Source: Chromatiales bacterium
GTDB taxonomy: Bacteria > Pseudomonadota > Gammaproteobacteria > Chromatiales > Chromatiaceae
Assembly: GCA_022360905.1 (NCBI GenBank)
Contig: JAKSBX010000092.1
Span: forward strand, 1 to 63,786
Direction of reading: 5' to 3'
Length of the DNA: 63,786 nucleotides
Position numbers and translations under genes: made by a program. The notes under the pieces are model-generated. The model was not told the origin of the DNA. It ran no database searches and was given only the letters and a program-made list of their open reading frames with translations. Positions 51,402 to 60,989 of the stretch are shown here, piece after piece. How positions within the stretch are numbered: the stretch's first letter is position 1; each line of letters starts with the position of its first letter.

Positions 51402-53993
51402 TTGCCGAGAGTTTTACTGATAGAGCACTCGCCAACCATCCGCCATATCCAGAGAAATCTCTTGATAAAGGCGGGTTACGAGGTTGAGGGCGATGCCGAC
51501 CACAAATCCGCCATTACACGCATCCGAGCCAGCTCAGATGACGGCGTGGTTTTTGATGCGGTTATGGTGGGCTGGCCCGCCGATTCCTCCATCGATGCAT
51601 CATCGCTCTGCTTAATGCTGGAGAGGCAAGCCCATGCCTCCCAGGTAATCATCGCCTTTGCCCATGAAGAGCATGAGCAGGTCGATGAGTGGGCGAAAAA
51701 AAGACCCAACTCGGCCTTCATGCTTTGGTCAGACTACAAGCACAGTGCCGATCGGCTCGCTAGCTTGCTGGCAGAAGCCAACAAGATGAAGACAAACCAG
51801 GCGGAGAGCCTGCCGGCGGTTCAGCCAATACGCGTGCTGTTTGTTGATGATTCCAGAACCGTCAGGGTCAAGTATAAGCGTCTCTTGAATGCCAATGGCT
51901 ATGAGACTGAAATTGCCGGCAATGTCGGCGAAGGCTTCAAAAAGGCCCTGGCGTCTCCCTTCGATATCGCGATCATAGATTACTTCATGCCGGACGCCAC
52001 AGGTGATGTGCTTTGTCAGAAACTCCGCGAAAACGAGACCACCGCATCCATCACTACCGCGATCATCACCGGCACCTATCTCGACAGGGCGATCAAGGAC
52101 TCTCTTGAAGCCGGCGCCGTCGAGTGTATGTTCAAGAATGAGAGCGATGACCTGTTTCTTACCCGTATCGATGCGATGAGCCGCCATATTCGTGCGCATA
52201 AATCGATCGAGATGGAACGTAAAAGGCTTGGCGGTATTCTCAGGTCGGTAGGGGATGGGGTCTACGGGGTCGATCCCAACGGCCATATCTCATTCGTCAA
52301 TCCCGCCTGCCGTCAGATATTGGGCTATGACTCTGAGGCGTTGTTAATCGGAAAATCGGCCTATGAACTGTTCCACTTCTCCGCTGACGAGGGCAGTCTC
52401 ATCGCACCGGAGCACTGTTTTCTTCAGAAGAGCTATGCAGATGGTGACAAGGTTCAGGCTAGGGAGACCATCTTCTGGCACAAATCCGGGCAGCCTATCC
52501 CGGTGGAGTGTACCGTCTACCCACTCACCATTGAGGGTAAGCGTGAGGGTTCGGTTGTCGCGTTTCGAGACATCTCGGAACATAAACAGCTTGAAGAAGA
52601 GCTACGTTGGCAGGCCGGCCATGATGTGCTGACCAAGCTACACAACCGGCGCTATTTCGAAGAGCAATTGACTCAGGAGGTAGAGCGGCTCAAGCGCAGT
52701 AATGAGGTCAGTGCATTGCTCTATCTCGACCTGGATCGTTTTAAGTATATCAACGACACAGCGGGCCATACTGCAGGAGACCATCTGCTGGTGGAGATCG
52801 CTCAGCAGATGAACCAGCGTCTACGCAAATCGGACATGCTCGCCCGCTTGGGCGGTGACGAGTTCGCCGTCATCCTGAGGAACGTTTCGAAGAACAGTGT
52901 TGAAGTCGTCGCTGAAGACTATCGTGAAATGCTCGATCAATATATGTTTATCTACAACGGCAAACAGTACAAGATCAACGGCACCATCGGTATCGCCTTA
53001 ATCGACAAGGATACAGCCTCTTCCAGTGAAGTATTGGCCAATGCGGATATTGCCTGTCATATCGCGAAGGGTGAGGGCCGAAATCGCACCCATCTGTTCA
53101 TTCCCGAGAACGATAACAAACAGGCGATGGACAAAGATTTGGGCTGGTCGTCACGGCTGCACAATGCGTTGGAGTCAGACCACTTGGCACTACACTTCCA
53201 GCCGATTATTCCGGTTGAACATATCCCTACTGCACTGATGTCAGATGCTAATGGACCGATCTATGAACAGCTCCTTCCTGTGGTACCCGAGGCATCGATA
53301 ATCAATGAGGTCTTACTGCGGTTGAACGATCCCTCCTGGGGTATGGTCTTCCCCGGTGCCTTTCTGCCGACCGCAGAACGCTTCAATATGATGGACAAGA
53401 TCGATGGTTGGGTGGTGAATGCCGCCCTTAGGAAACTCGCACAGTTACAAGAGCAGGGATATCCCGGTACATTCACCATTAATCTATCGGGACAGACGAT
53501 CACCAATATGGCGCTGATCGAGACGATCGAGGAGCTGGTCATTTCCCTTGCGATCGATTCCAGTAGGGTGATCTTTGAGATTACCGAGACTTCGGCGGTC
53601 TCCAATCTGGTCTCGGCCAATCAATTGATTTCGAGACTCAATACCCTGGGCTGTCGCTTTGCGCTGGACGATTTCGGCAGTGGCTTCTCCTCCTTCTCCC
53701 ATCTGAAAAATCTGCCGGTGGATTACGTCAAGATCGATGGTCTGTTCGTCAGAGGCGTGGCTTCGGATGCCGGGGACAGAGCGATCGTCCAGTCGATCAA
53801 CGATATCGCTCATTCACTGGGCAAGATGACGGTGGCGGAGTATGTGGAGAATGTTGAAATACTGAGTTTTCTGCACGAGATCGGCGTAGATTATGTGCAA
53901 GGACACCATCTGGCCCGTCCAATGGATATCTCTGAATTAAGCTCGAGTGCCGACTCCACTCGGCATCGCAATCCGTCACAGTCGCAAGCCTAG
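51402..53993 (+). CDS. REC-REC-PAS-GGDEF-EAL cyclic-di-GMP signalling protein
   Basis: 863 residues from TTG 51402, which has GAGG eight bases upstream; TTG 51378 is the longer choice. The first receiver (about 1-125) is degenerate: EH replaces the acidic pair and no phospho-Asp is evident (VMVGWP). The second (about 145-265) is canonical: FVDDS, phosphorylatable Asp in IIDYFMP, TG and FK. Then PAS (about 280-400), GGDEF with intact LGGDEF and I-site RKSD, and an EAL-like domain in which the EAL signature reads EVL but downstream NLS, DDFGSG and EITET motifs are kept. Whether synthesis or hydrolysis dominates cannot be told. Its stop codon lies inside the 66-bp palindromic element 53990-54055. 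Confidence 0.9.
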   Translation: MPRVLLIEHSPTIRHIQRNLLIKAGYEVEGDADHKSAITRIRASSDDGVVFDAVMVGWPADSSIDASSLCLMLERQAHASQVIIAFAHEEHEQVDEWAKKRPNSAFMLWSDYKHSADRLASLLAEANKMKTNQAESLPAVQPIRVLFVDDSRTVRVKYKRLLNANGYETEIAGNVGEGFKKALASPFDIAIIDYFMPDATGDVLCQKLRENETTASITTAIITGTYLDRAIKDSLEAGAVECMFKNESDDLFLTRIDAMSRHIRAHKSIEMERKRLGGILRSVGDGVYGVDPNGHISFVNPACRQILGYDSEALLIGKSAYELFHFSADEGSLIAPEHCFLQKSYADGDKVQARETIFWHKSGQPIPVECTVYPLTIEGKREGSVVAFRDISEHKQLEEELRWQAGHDVLTKLHNRRYFEEQLTQEVERLKRSNEVSALLYLDLDRFKYINDTAGHTAGDHLLVEIAQQMNQRLRKSDMLARLGGDEFAVILRNVSKNSVEVVAEDYREMLDQYMFIYNGKQYKINGTIGIALIDKDTASSSEVLANADIACHIAKGEGRNRTHLFIPENDNKQAMDKDLGWSSRLHNALESDHLALHFQPIIPVEHIPTALMSDANGPIYEQLLPVVPEASIINEVLLRLNDPSWGMVFPGAFLPTAERFNMMDKIDGWVVNAALRKLAQLQEQGYPGTFTINLSGQTITNMALIETIEELVISLAIDSSRVIFEITETSAVSNLVSANQLISRLNTLGCRFALDDFGSGFSSFSHLKNLPVDYVKIDGLFVRGVASDAGDRAIVQSINDIAHSLGKMTVAEYVENVEILSFLHEIGVDYVQGHHLARPMDISELSSSADSTRHRNPSQSQA

Positions 53994-54055
53994 TGCACTG
54001 TCTCATACTAATGCGTCACGCTGATATCACGCATTAGTATGAGACAGTACACTAG
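53990..54055. mobile_element. MITE-like 66-bp palindrome
   Basis: Arms 53990-54016 and 54029-54055 are 27-base inverted repeats with one mismatch, starting CTAGTG and ending CACTAG, around a 12-base centre. The element contains the stop codon of the upstream gene and ends 30 bp before the stop of the efflux permease. A partial copy (half element) lies at 58466-58502. No transposase is seen, so it is either a MITE or a paired IS end. Confidence 0.65.
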
Positions 54056-54084
54056 CGGTCTAACCTGCCATGACGAAACCGGAC

Positions 54085-57000
54085 TCAGGGAGCACGGTCG
54101 TTTGCCTGCGCCCGATCCGGCTGCAGCTGCATCTCTTGTTTCAGTTGTTGACCACGTTGCAGCGGTGAACCTGTATGACGAGCCAGCAGATGGTAGGCAA
54201 CCGGTACGATATAGAGAGTAAACAGGGTTGCCGCGATCACACCCGCCAGGATCACGGTACCGATCACTGTCCTGGTTTCCGCACCAGCCCCTGAGGAGAG
54301 CAGCAGCGGAATGGACCCTGCAGCTGTGGTTATGCCGGTCATGATGATCGGGCGGAAACGTACATCTGCCGCCTCGATCAGTGCCTCATTGAAACCACGC
54401 CCCCGGTCTCTCAGCTGATTGGCAAACTCGACGATCAAGATGCCGTTCTTCGCCGCCAGGCCGACCAGCATGATCAGACCGATCTGACTGTAGATATTCA
54501 GGGTCTGATCAGTCAGATAGAGTCCGCACAACGCCCCGGCCATCGCCAGCGGAACCGTCAGCATGATCACCAGCGGATGCATCCAGCTCTCAAACTGCGC
54601 CGCCAGTACCAGATAGACCACCACCACGCCGAGAATCAATACGAATAATATCGACCCACCGGCACTTCGGTAGTCCCGGGACTGGCCTTTGTAATCGACC
54701 GCCGCATGAGCGGGCAGATGCTCCTTGACCAGATTTTCCAGATAGTCGAGCGCATCACCCAGTGCCAGACCATCCTGCAGATTGGCCTCGATGGTAATCG
54801 CCCGCAAGCGGTTGTAGCGATTGAGCTTGATGGAGTCGGCCATCTCCTGCAGCCTGACCAGATTGGAGAGCTGGATCAGCTCGCCGTTGTTGGCGGAACG
54901 CACATAGAGGTGACTCAGGTCGCTGGGGGTGCGTTGATCTTTTCGGTCTCCTTCCAGGATCACATCGTACTCCTCGCCCTCTTCGATATAGGTCGTCACC
55001 CGTCGCGATCCCAGCATGGTCTCCAGCGTGCGCCCGATACTCTCAACCGTCACCCCGAGCTGGGCCGCCCGGTCATAGTCGATAACCACCTTGAGCTGGG
55101 GTTTGGTCTCTTTGTAGTCCCAGTCGATACCCTGCAGTCCCGGATTCTGTTTATCGATCTCCTGCAACAGAATATCCCGCCAACGCGCCAGCTCTTCATA
55201 GGTACCGCCGCCGATGACAAACTGCACCGGTTTCTGAATTCGCCGACCAAAACCCTGCCGCATCACCGGAAAGGCCTTGACCCCCGGCAGGTCGGAGAGC
55301 TTTTTGCGCAGTTCGGCCATGATCTCCCAGGCCGAACGGCGGGCGTCCCAGTCATTCAGCACATTGATCACGATACCGCCGTTGAAAATGGCGAAGTTAC
55401 TGAAGGTCCGCGGCGCCCTGACCAGCAGGCGGGTGATCTCTCCCGACTCCACATAGGGCATCATGCGCCGCTCGATCTCATCCATGTAGGTCTTCATATA
55501 GTCGTAGGAAGCACCCTCCGGACCATTCACCAGCAGATAGAAGGCACCCCGATCCTCTTTGGGGGCATATTCATCGGGTATCTGCTCAAACAACCAGTAG
55601 GCAACGCCGATGATGCCGGCAAACAGCAGCAACACGATCCAGCTATGCTGCATCACCCCCTTCAGGCTGCGGATATAGACGCTCCTGATGCGCTTGAACA
55701 GACCATCTACCCGTTGACTCAGACGATTTCTATCGTGCTGCCCTTGCGGCAGAATCTGCGAAGCGAGCATAGGGGAGAGCGAGAGCGCCACCAGGCTGGA
55801 GAAGAACACAGCGGCGGCCATGGTCAGGGCAAACTCGGCAAACAGTCGACCGATATCCCCGCCGAGAAAGGCGATCGGGGTGAACACCGCCACCAAGACG
55901 AGGGTGGTGGAGACCACCGCGAAGGCTACCTGCCGGGCACCACGAAAGGCCGCCACCAGCCGGCTCTCCTGATAACTCTCCATACGGCGGTGGATGTTCT
56001 CCAGCATGACGATCGCATCATCCACCACCAACCCAATCGCCAACACCAGCGCCAGCAGGGTGAGGATGTTGATGGTAAAGCCCAGCACCAGCAGGACCAG
56101 GAAAGTGGCAATCAGAGAGACCGGTACGGCAACCGCAGGAACGATCATCGCCCGCAGACTACCGAGAAACAGAAAGATCACCGTGACCACCAGACCGGTG
56201 GCGATGAACAGGGTTTTATAGACCTCGTCTATGGCCTCTTTGATGAACACCGAGCTATCGAAGCTCTGCTTGATCTCCATCCCCTCCGGCAGCGACCGGT
56301 TGATGATCAGCCGTTCCGCCTTGGCCGCTTCGGCAACGGTCAGGGTATTGGCGGTGGATTGCTTGATGATGCCGATACCGACCATCGGCACGCCGTTACC
56401 ACGAAAAAAGGTACGGGTCTCCTCGGCGCCCTTCTCCACCCGGGCCACCTCACCCAATCGAACCAGGTAGCCGTCATCGCCACGAGCCAGTACCAGTTGG
56501 GAGAAATCCTCTTCGGTATAAAAACTGCGATCGACCCGTACCGTGAAGGCCCGATCGACCGAGTCGATACTGCCGGCAGGCAGCTCCAGGTTACCGCTGC
56601 GCAGGGCCTGTTCCACATCGGACACCGTCAGATTGCGAGCCGCCAGGGCTTGTCGGTCGATCCAGACGCGCATCGCAAAGGTCTGACCTCCCCCCACCCG
56701 CACCCGGGCCACCCCATCCAACACCGAGAACCTGTCCACCAGGTAACGCCGGGCATAGTCCGACAACTCCGGTACGGTCATCCGGTCACTCACCAGATTG
56801 AGCCACATGATCACCGTTTCATTGCTGTCCACCTTCTGGATCTCGGGCGGATCAGCCTCCAGGGGCAGATTGTCGAGTATCGCCGACACCCGATCACGGA
56901 CATCGTTGGCGGCCGCATCGATATCCCGGGCGACATCGAACTCGATAGTCACCACGGAACGACCGTCTTCACTCACAGAGGAGATGAAGCGAATCCCCTC

Positions 57001-57222
57001 GATACCGGAGATCCTGTCCTCGATCAGCTGCGTAATACGGGTCTCGACCACGTTGGCCGCAGCCCCTGGATAGAGGGTCTCCACCGATACCACCGGTGAA
57101 TCGATATTGGGGTACTCACGCAACGGTAACTGATTGAACGCCACCAGGCCGAATGCGATCAGCAACAGTGAGATAACCGCCGCGAAGACCGGCCTTTTAA
57201 CCGAAATATCTGAGAGAATCAT
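54085..57222 (-). CDS. RND efflux permease (HAE-1 family)
   Basis: 1045 residues, full length for an AcrB-like pump. It opens MILSDISVKRPVFAAVISLLLIAFGLVAF, the typical first helix, and contains the helix-4 proton-relay pair in GLVVDDAIVMLENIHRRM, the SPMLAS motif, and the second helix block (GLAAKNGILIVEFANQLRDRG). It uses proton motive force to export hydrophobic compounds. The start overlaps the stop of the adaptor gene by four bases (ATGA), so they are coupled. A very long antisense ORF overlies it but is a shadow. Confidence 0.95.
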   Translation of the reverse strand: MILSDISVKRPVFAAVISLLLIAFGLVAFNQLPLREYPNIDSPVVSVETLYPGAAANVVETRITQLIEDRISGIEGIRFISSVSEDGRSVVTIEFDVARDIDAAANDVRDRVSAILDNLPLEADPPEIQKVDSNETVIMWLNLVSDRMTVPELSDYARRYLVDRFSVLDGVARVRVGGGQTFAMRVWIDRQALAARNLTVSDVEQALRSGNLELPAGSIDSVDRAFTVRVDRSFYTEEDFSQLVLARGDDGYLVRLGEVARVEKGAEETRTFFRGNGVPMVGIGIIKQSTANTLTVAEAAKAERLIINRSLPEGMEIKQSFDSSVFIKEAIDEVYKTLFIATGLVVTVIFLFLGSLRAMIVPAVAVPVSLIATFLVLLVLGFTINILTLLALVLAIGLVVDDAIVMLENIHRRMESYQESRLVAAFRGARQVAFAVVSTTLVLVAVFTPIAFLGGDIGRLFAEFALTMAAAVFFSSLVALSLSPMLASQILPQGQHDRNRLSQRVDGLFKRIRSVYIRSLKGVMQHSWIVLLLFAGIIGVAYWLFEQIPDEYAPKEDRGAFYLLVNGPEGASYDYMKTYMDEIERRMMPYVESGEITRLLVRAPRTFSNFAIFNGGIVINVLNDWDARRSAWEIMAELRKKLSDLPGVKAFPVMRQGFGRRIQKPVQFVIGGGTYEELARWRDILLQEIDKQNPGLQGIDWDYKETKPQLKVVIDYDRAAQLGVTVESIGRTLETMLGSRRVTTYIEEGEEYDVILEGDRKDQRTPSDLSHLYVRSANNGELIQLSNLVRLQEMADSIKLNRYNRLRAITIEANLQDGLALGDALDYLENLVKEHLPAHAAVDYKGQSRDYRSAGGSILFVLILGVVVVYLVLAAQFESWMHPLVIMLTVPLAMAGALCGLYLTDQTLNIYSQIGLIMLVGLAAKNGILIVEFANQLRDRGRGFNEALIEAADVRFRPIIMTGITTAAGSIPLLLSSGAGAETRTVIGTVILAGVIAATLFTLYIVPVAYHLLARHTGSPLQRGQQLKQEMQLQPDRAQANDRAP

Positions 57223-58301
57223 GTTCGACCGGCCGCTTTCTCAGGCTTGGCCTGCAGAATCCTATCCACCGACTGACTACCATCCTCCACGCCCTTAATG
57301 CGTACCGGAGCATCGACCCGCGCCTTATCCGTACCATGGGTAATGACCCGGTCACCAGCCTTCAGGCCATCCAGTACTTCTACCGTACCCGGCTGGCGAG
57401 AGCCGATTTTGATCTCCACCTTTTCCACCAGATTCTCTTCCCCATGCACACGCATCACGAACTGCTGCCGGCCTTTCGGCATCAATGCCGCCTCCGGTAT
57501 CAACAAGGTTCGGCGGGGTTTATGCAGCAGCTCGACGGTCATCAGCATGCCCGGTTTCAGCCTCCCCTCCGAATTGGGCAGCATGGCGCGGACCAACACG
57601 GAACGGTTGACCGGATCCACCCGGCTATCGACCACCTTCACCCGTCCTTCGAAGACAACCTGCTGATAGGCCCGGGTGCGAGCAACTATCGTTAAACCGG
57701 GCTGCAGGTCCGCCAGGTAGGAGGAAGGTACGGCGAACTCCAGTTTCATCACCCGCACATCATCCAGGCTGGTGATCATATCCCCAGGCTCGACCAGGGC
57801 GCCGACACTGATATTGCGTAAGCCAACCACGCCGGGGAAAGGGGCTGTGATCAACCGGTCGGCCAGTCGGGACTCGATTGCCGCCAGCCTGGCCTTGGCG
57901 GTATCCAGCTCACGCTGTCGCTGATCGAGCAGGGACTGGGCTTCGATACCCCTCGATTCGAGACTTCTTACCCGCTTGAACTGTCGCTTGGCTTCATTCA
58001 GATTGGCGCGTGCCTCTTCCAGCAGGGCGTGCTCTTCGCGACTGGTCATCTCCACCAACACCTGCCCCTGGCTGACCCGTTGACCATCGTCGAAATGGAT
58101 CGCCGTTACGCTCTCGGTCACATTCACCGTCAACACAACGGACTCATTGGCTTTCAGTGTCCCCAAGGCTTCGATCTTCTCGACAAAATCATCCTCCCTG
58201 ACTTCAGCAAGAATCACCCAGGGCGGTGGCTTTCCGGCCGCCAGGGCATTGGCGGTGAAGAGCACTAGAAAAATCAAAAACAGGCAGCCTTTGGTACGCA
58301 T
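57219..58301 (-). CDS. RND efflux periplasmic adaptor
   Basis: 360 residues from ATG 58301, which gives a clean signal peptide (ending ALAAG); upstream ATGs at 58325 and 58367 are possible. Features: barrel-sandwich half (IEALGTLKANESVVLTVNVTESVTAIHFDDGQRVSQGQVLVEM), a helical hairpin (about 95-145), the second half (LITAPFPGVVGLRNISVGALVEPGDMI) and C-terminal beta domains. It links the permease 54085-57222 to a TolC-type channel, which is not encoded here. Confidence 0.92.
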   Translation of the reverse strand: MRTKGCLFLIFLVLFTANALAAGKPPPWVILAEVREDDFVEKIEALGTLKANESVVLTVNVTESVTAIHFDDGQRVSQGQVLVEMTSREEHALLEEARANLNEAKRQFKRVRSLESRGIEAQSLLDQRQRELDTAKARLAAIESRLADRLITAPFPGVVGLRNISVGALVEPGDMITSLDDVRVMKLEFAVPSSYLADLQPGLTIVARTRAYQQVVFEGRVKVVDSRVDPVNRSVLVRAMLPNSEGRLKPGMLMTVELLHKPRRTLLIPEAALMPKGRQQFVMRVHGEENLVEKVEIKIGSRQPGTVEVLDGLKAGDRVITHGTDKARVDAPVRIKGVEDGSQSVDRILQAKPEKAAGRT

Positions 58302-58861
58302 CTTTTTGAATCCATTGTTTTGCATATTCAACCAACAACCGGAGCTATTCTCTGTCAGCCCTATCATGGCGCGGGATAGGTTAGCCTGCCACCATCATGC
58401 ACCATTTTGGAGCGTCACCCCCCGGTGAGAATAATCAGCCCGACTTTGTGTGGCTGAAACCAACCCGCTGATTTCACGCATCAGCATGAGACAGTACACT
58501 AGTATGACCCGCTAATTGCGTTAAAGTCCTTCGACTCTGTAGATCCCGAGCCAATTGACCCTGGCAAACCGCACCAGAGGCCCTGTCCGCAGGGAACTTC
58601 AACCTAACCAACAACCCGGGTTTGGCACAGAACCTGCTCTTAGATTGCAACGTTAGCAGATCATGCCAGAACATCGGTGCAATGAAAAAACAGACCGTTT
58701 CAGGAAAGAGAGATCAAATCCCAAACATCGACAACCACAGTTGCCTGCGCCATGAGCGAAAATTCATCTTACAAAATCATGATTCGACCTGCCTCAGATC
58801 ATTCTGTTTTGGCCACACAGCGCTATGCTGATCTATCAGATCAATATTGCTGGAACTTCTC
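58302..58861. other. Gene-free region with half MITE-like element
   Basis: About 560 bases upstream of the efflux operon and of the HAD phosphatase gene. It contains the 37-bp repeat at 58466-58502. Short ORFs here have no coding character. Confidence 0.5.
58466..58502. repeat. Second copy of the 37-bp repeat
   Basis: It matches 54019-54055 with three mismatches in the same orientation and ends in ACAGTACACTAG. The left half of the palindrome is absent. With 53990-54055 it brackets the whole RND efflux operon, a 4.4-kb interval. Confidence 0.7.
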
Positions 58862-59686
58862 GTGTCGATCATACCTATATCTGGACATAAAAGAGCGCAG
58901 AATCCACTCAACGGATGGCTGGTCTTCACCGATCTCGACGGTACCTTGCTGGACCACCACAGCTACGACTTCAGTCCGGCGTTGCCTGCACTGCAGTTAC
59001 TCAGAAAAAAGCGTATCCCGGTGATCCCCGTCTCAAGCAAAACCCATGCGGAGCTGAACGTCCACAAAGCGCAACTTGAGCTGGATGGACCGATGGTGGC
59101 TGAGAACGGTGCCGTCATCATCTACCCGAATGAAGAACCTCAGGTTGCCCCACCCGGCTATCTGATGATGCGTGACTTTTTAGTGGAAAGCCGCACCAAC
59201 CCTGAGTTTGACTTTATCGGTTTCGGAGACATGAGTAATGAGCAGGTGATGGAGGAGACCGGCCTGAATCGAGAGTCCGCGCAACTGGCACGACAGCGAC
59301 TGGCATCGGAACCTCTGCTCTGGCACGGCGATCAGGAGAGCCTGAGACGGTTTCAACGTAAGGCTGAAACGGCCGGCATGAGACTTCTGCAGGGTGGACG
59401 TTTTCTTCACCTGTTGAGCGATACCGACAAAGGCCGGGCGGTCATCCATATCGTCAAACATCTGCGCAGCAGAGGTAAGCTGATCAACCGAACCATCGCC
59501 TTGGGTGACAGCGACAACGATCGAGCGATGTTACTGGCGGCAGACATCCCGATCATTGTACGCAAGCATGATGGCAGCCATATGACGCTGCCGGAACGAC
59601 CCGATACCAAAGTAACCGAGGAACCGGGACCAGCCGGATGGAATCAGGCGCTTCTGGATCTGATACAACAATACGAGGAGCGATAA
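58862..59686 (+). CDS. HAD-IIB phosphatase, glucosyl/mannosyl-3-phosphoglycerate phosphatase-like
   Basis: 274 residues from GTG 58862 (GGAA seven bases upstream). Motif I is FTDLDGTLLD at about residue 22, motif II VSSKT, and motif IV GDSDNDRAML. The cap carries VAENGAVI, typical of mannosyl-3-phosphoglycerate phosphatases. The next gene, overlapping by one base (TAATG), encodes a glucosyl-3-phosphoglycerate synthase-like protein, so the likely step is removal of the phosphate from glucosyl-3-phosphoglycerate to give glucosylglycerate, a compatible solute. Confidence 0.85.
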   Translation: MSIIPISGHKRAQNPLNGWLVFTDLDGTLLDHHSYDFSPALPALQLLRKKRIPVIPVSSKTHAELNVHKAQLELDGPMVAENGAVIIYPNEEPQVAPPGYLMMRDFLVESRTNPEFDFIGFGDMSNEQVMEETGLNRESAQLARQRLASEPLLWHGDQESLRRFQRKAETAGMRLLQGGRFLHLLSDTDKGRAVIHIVKHLRSRGKLINRTIALGDSDNDRAMLLAADIPIIVRKHDGSHMTLPERPDTKVTEEPGPAGWNQALLDLIQQYEER

Positions 59687-60897
59687 TGGCCGACTTTTTC
59701 CAGCATGGGGATATCACAACGCTACACAAACTCACCGAGCGTCCCCTCGAAGCGATGGAGCAGGAGCTCTCCAACTTTGCCAGCAAGAAGCCGATCGGAC
59801 TGATTCTTCCCAGTCTCTATTCAGAACTCACCGGCCCCGCTCTCAGCCATATCATCGATGAGCTGCAACATGCCAGCTACATCTCACACATCATCATTGG
59901 TCTTGATCGGGCCACTGAGAGTGAATTCAAACAGGCCCAGGATTTTTTTGCCCGCCTGCCCCAACGCACCCACCTGCTGTGGCAGGATGGAGCAAGATTG
60001 AGAGGCCTGGATGCGGAACTTCAGGAGCGGGAACTCTCCCCCCCTGAACCGGGCAAGGGACGCAATGTCTGGTTCTGTATGGGCTATGCCCTGGCGATCG
60101 AAGAGCTACAGGCGATCGGACTGCACGATTGCGATATCGTCACTTACTCAAGGGAACTGCCGGCCCGACTGCTCTATCCCCTGGCCCATCCCAACTTCAG
60201 TTTTGAATATGCCAAGGGCTACTACGCCCGGGTCAATGAGAACAAGCTCAGCGGACGGGTCACCCGTCTGTTTGTCACACCGCTGTTAAGAGCCCTGAGA
60301 CTGATGGTCGGACCACTCGACTATCTGGAGTATATGGACAGCTTTCGTTATCCCCTCTCAGGTGAGTTTGCCATGAGCCGGGATCTCGCCTCCCAGGTAC
60401 GCATCCCCAGCGACTGGGGGTTGGAAGTGGGCCTGTTATCGGAGGTCTACCGCAACATCTCCCACCATCAAATCTGCCAGGTCGATATCGCCGACCATTA
60501 CGATCACAAACATCAGGACCTCTCCGCCGAAGACCGTACCAGCGGCTTGGCGAAGATGAGCCGGGATATCGCCAAATCCTTCTACCGCAAACTGGCCACC
60601 GAAGGCATTCAGATGAACCAGGCCTTCTTCCGCAGCCTGAAGGCCGCCTATCTGCGCAAGGCGCTCGACATGGTGGAGATGTACTATCACGACGCCAAAC
60701 TCAACGCCTTAGCGTTCAACCGTCACGCCGAAGAGGAAGCTATCGAGGTTTTTCAGCAAAGCATCGTCGAGGCCGGGCAGGCGTTTCTAGACAATCCCCT
60801 GGAGGCGCCCTTTATCCCCAACTGGAAGCGGGTACTCTCTGCCATGCCCGATTTCACCGATCGGCTTTTTCAGGCTGTGGCGGAGGATAATCGTTGA
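59686..60897 (+). CDS. gpgS: Glucosyl-3-phosphoglycerate synthase-like glycosyltransferase
   Basis: 403 residues from ATG 59686, overlapping the phosphatase stop and preceded by GAGGAG. The donor-binding region GKGRNVWFCMGYALA (about 123) and the HDCDIVTYSRELPARLLYP segment (about 148, DCD in place of DxD) resemble the GT81 glucosyl-3-phosphoglycerate synthases. It would join glucose from NDP-glucose to 3-phosphoglycerate. The coupling to a HAD-IIB phosphatase supports a glucosylglycerate pathway. A sugar phosphorylase gene near the window end could recycle the product. Confidence 0.82.
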   Translation: MADFFQHGDITTLHKLTERPLEAMEQELSNFASKKPIGLILPSLYSELTGPALSHIIDELQHASYISHIIIGLDRATESEFKQAQDFFARLPQRTHLLWQDGARLRGLDAELQERELSPPEPGKGRNVWFCMGYALAIEELQAIGLHDCDIVTYSRELPARLLYPLAHPNFSFEYAKGYYARVNENKLSGRVTRLFVTPLLRALRLMVGPLDYLEYMDSFRYPLSGEFAMSRDLASQVRIPSDWGLEVGLLSEVYRNISHHQICQVDIADHYDHKHQDLSAEDRTSGLAKMSRDIAKSFYRKLATEGIQMNQAFFRSLKAAYLRKALDMVEMYYHDAKLNALAFNRHAEEEAIEVFQQSIVEAGQAFLDNPLEAPFIPNWKRVLSAMPDFTDRLFQAVAEDNR

Positions 60898-60989
60898 ACC
60901 TTCGGATTCTTTATAACAATCAGGCTCCCTGATAGGTAACACCCCCTAGACGAACCGATTTTATTTGAATAGATGGAGTCATATAGACG

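Noticed and set aside
54706-57099. 797-codon antisense ORF over the efflux permease gene
   Set aside because: It overlies a clear RND permease with all family motifs; its own product has low-complexity His/Gln-rich sequence and no motif. It is a shadow of high-GC codon usage.
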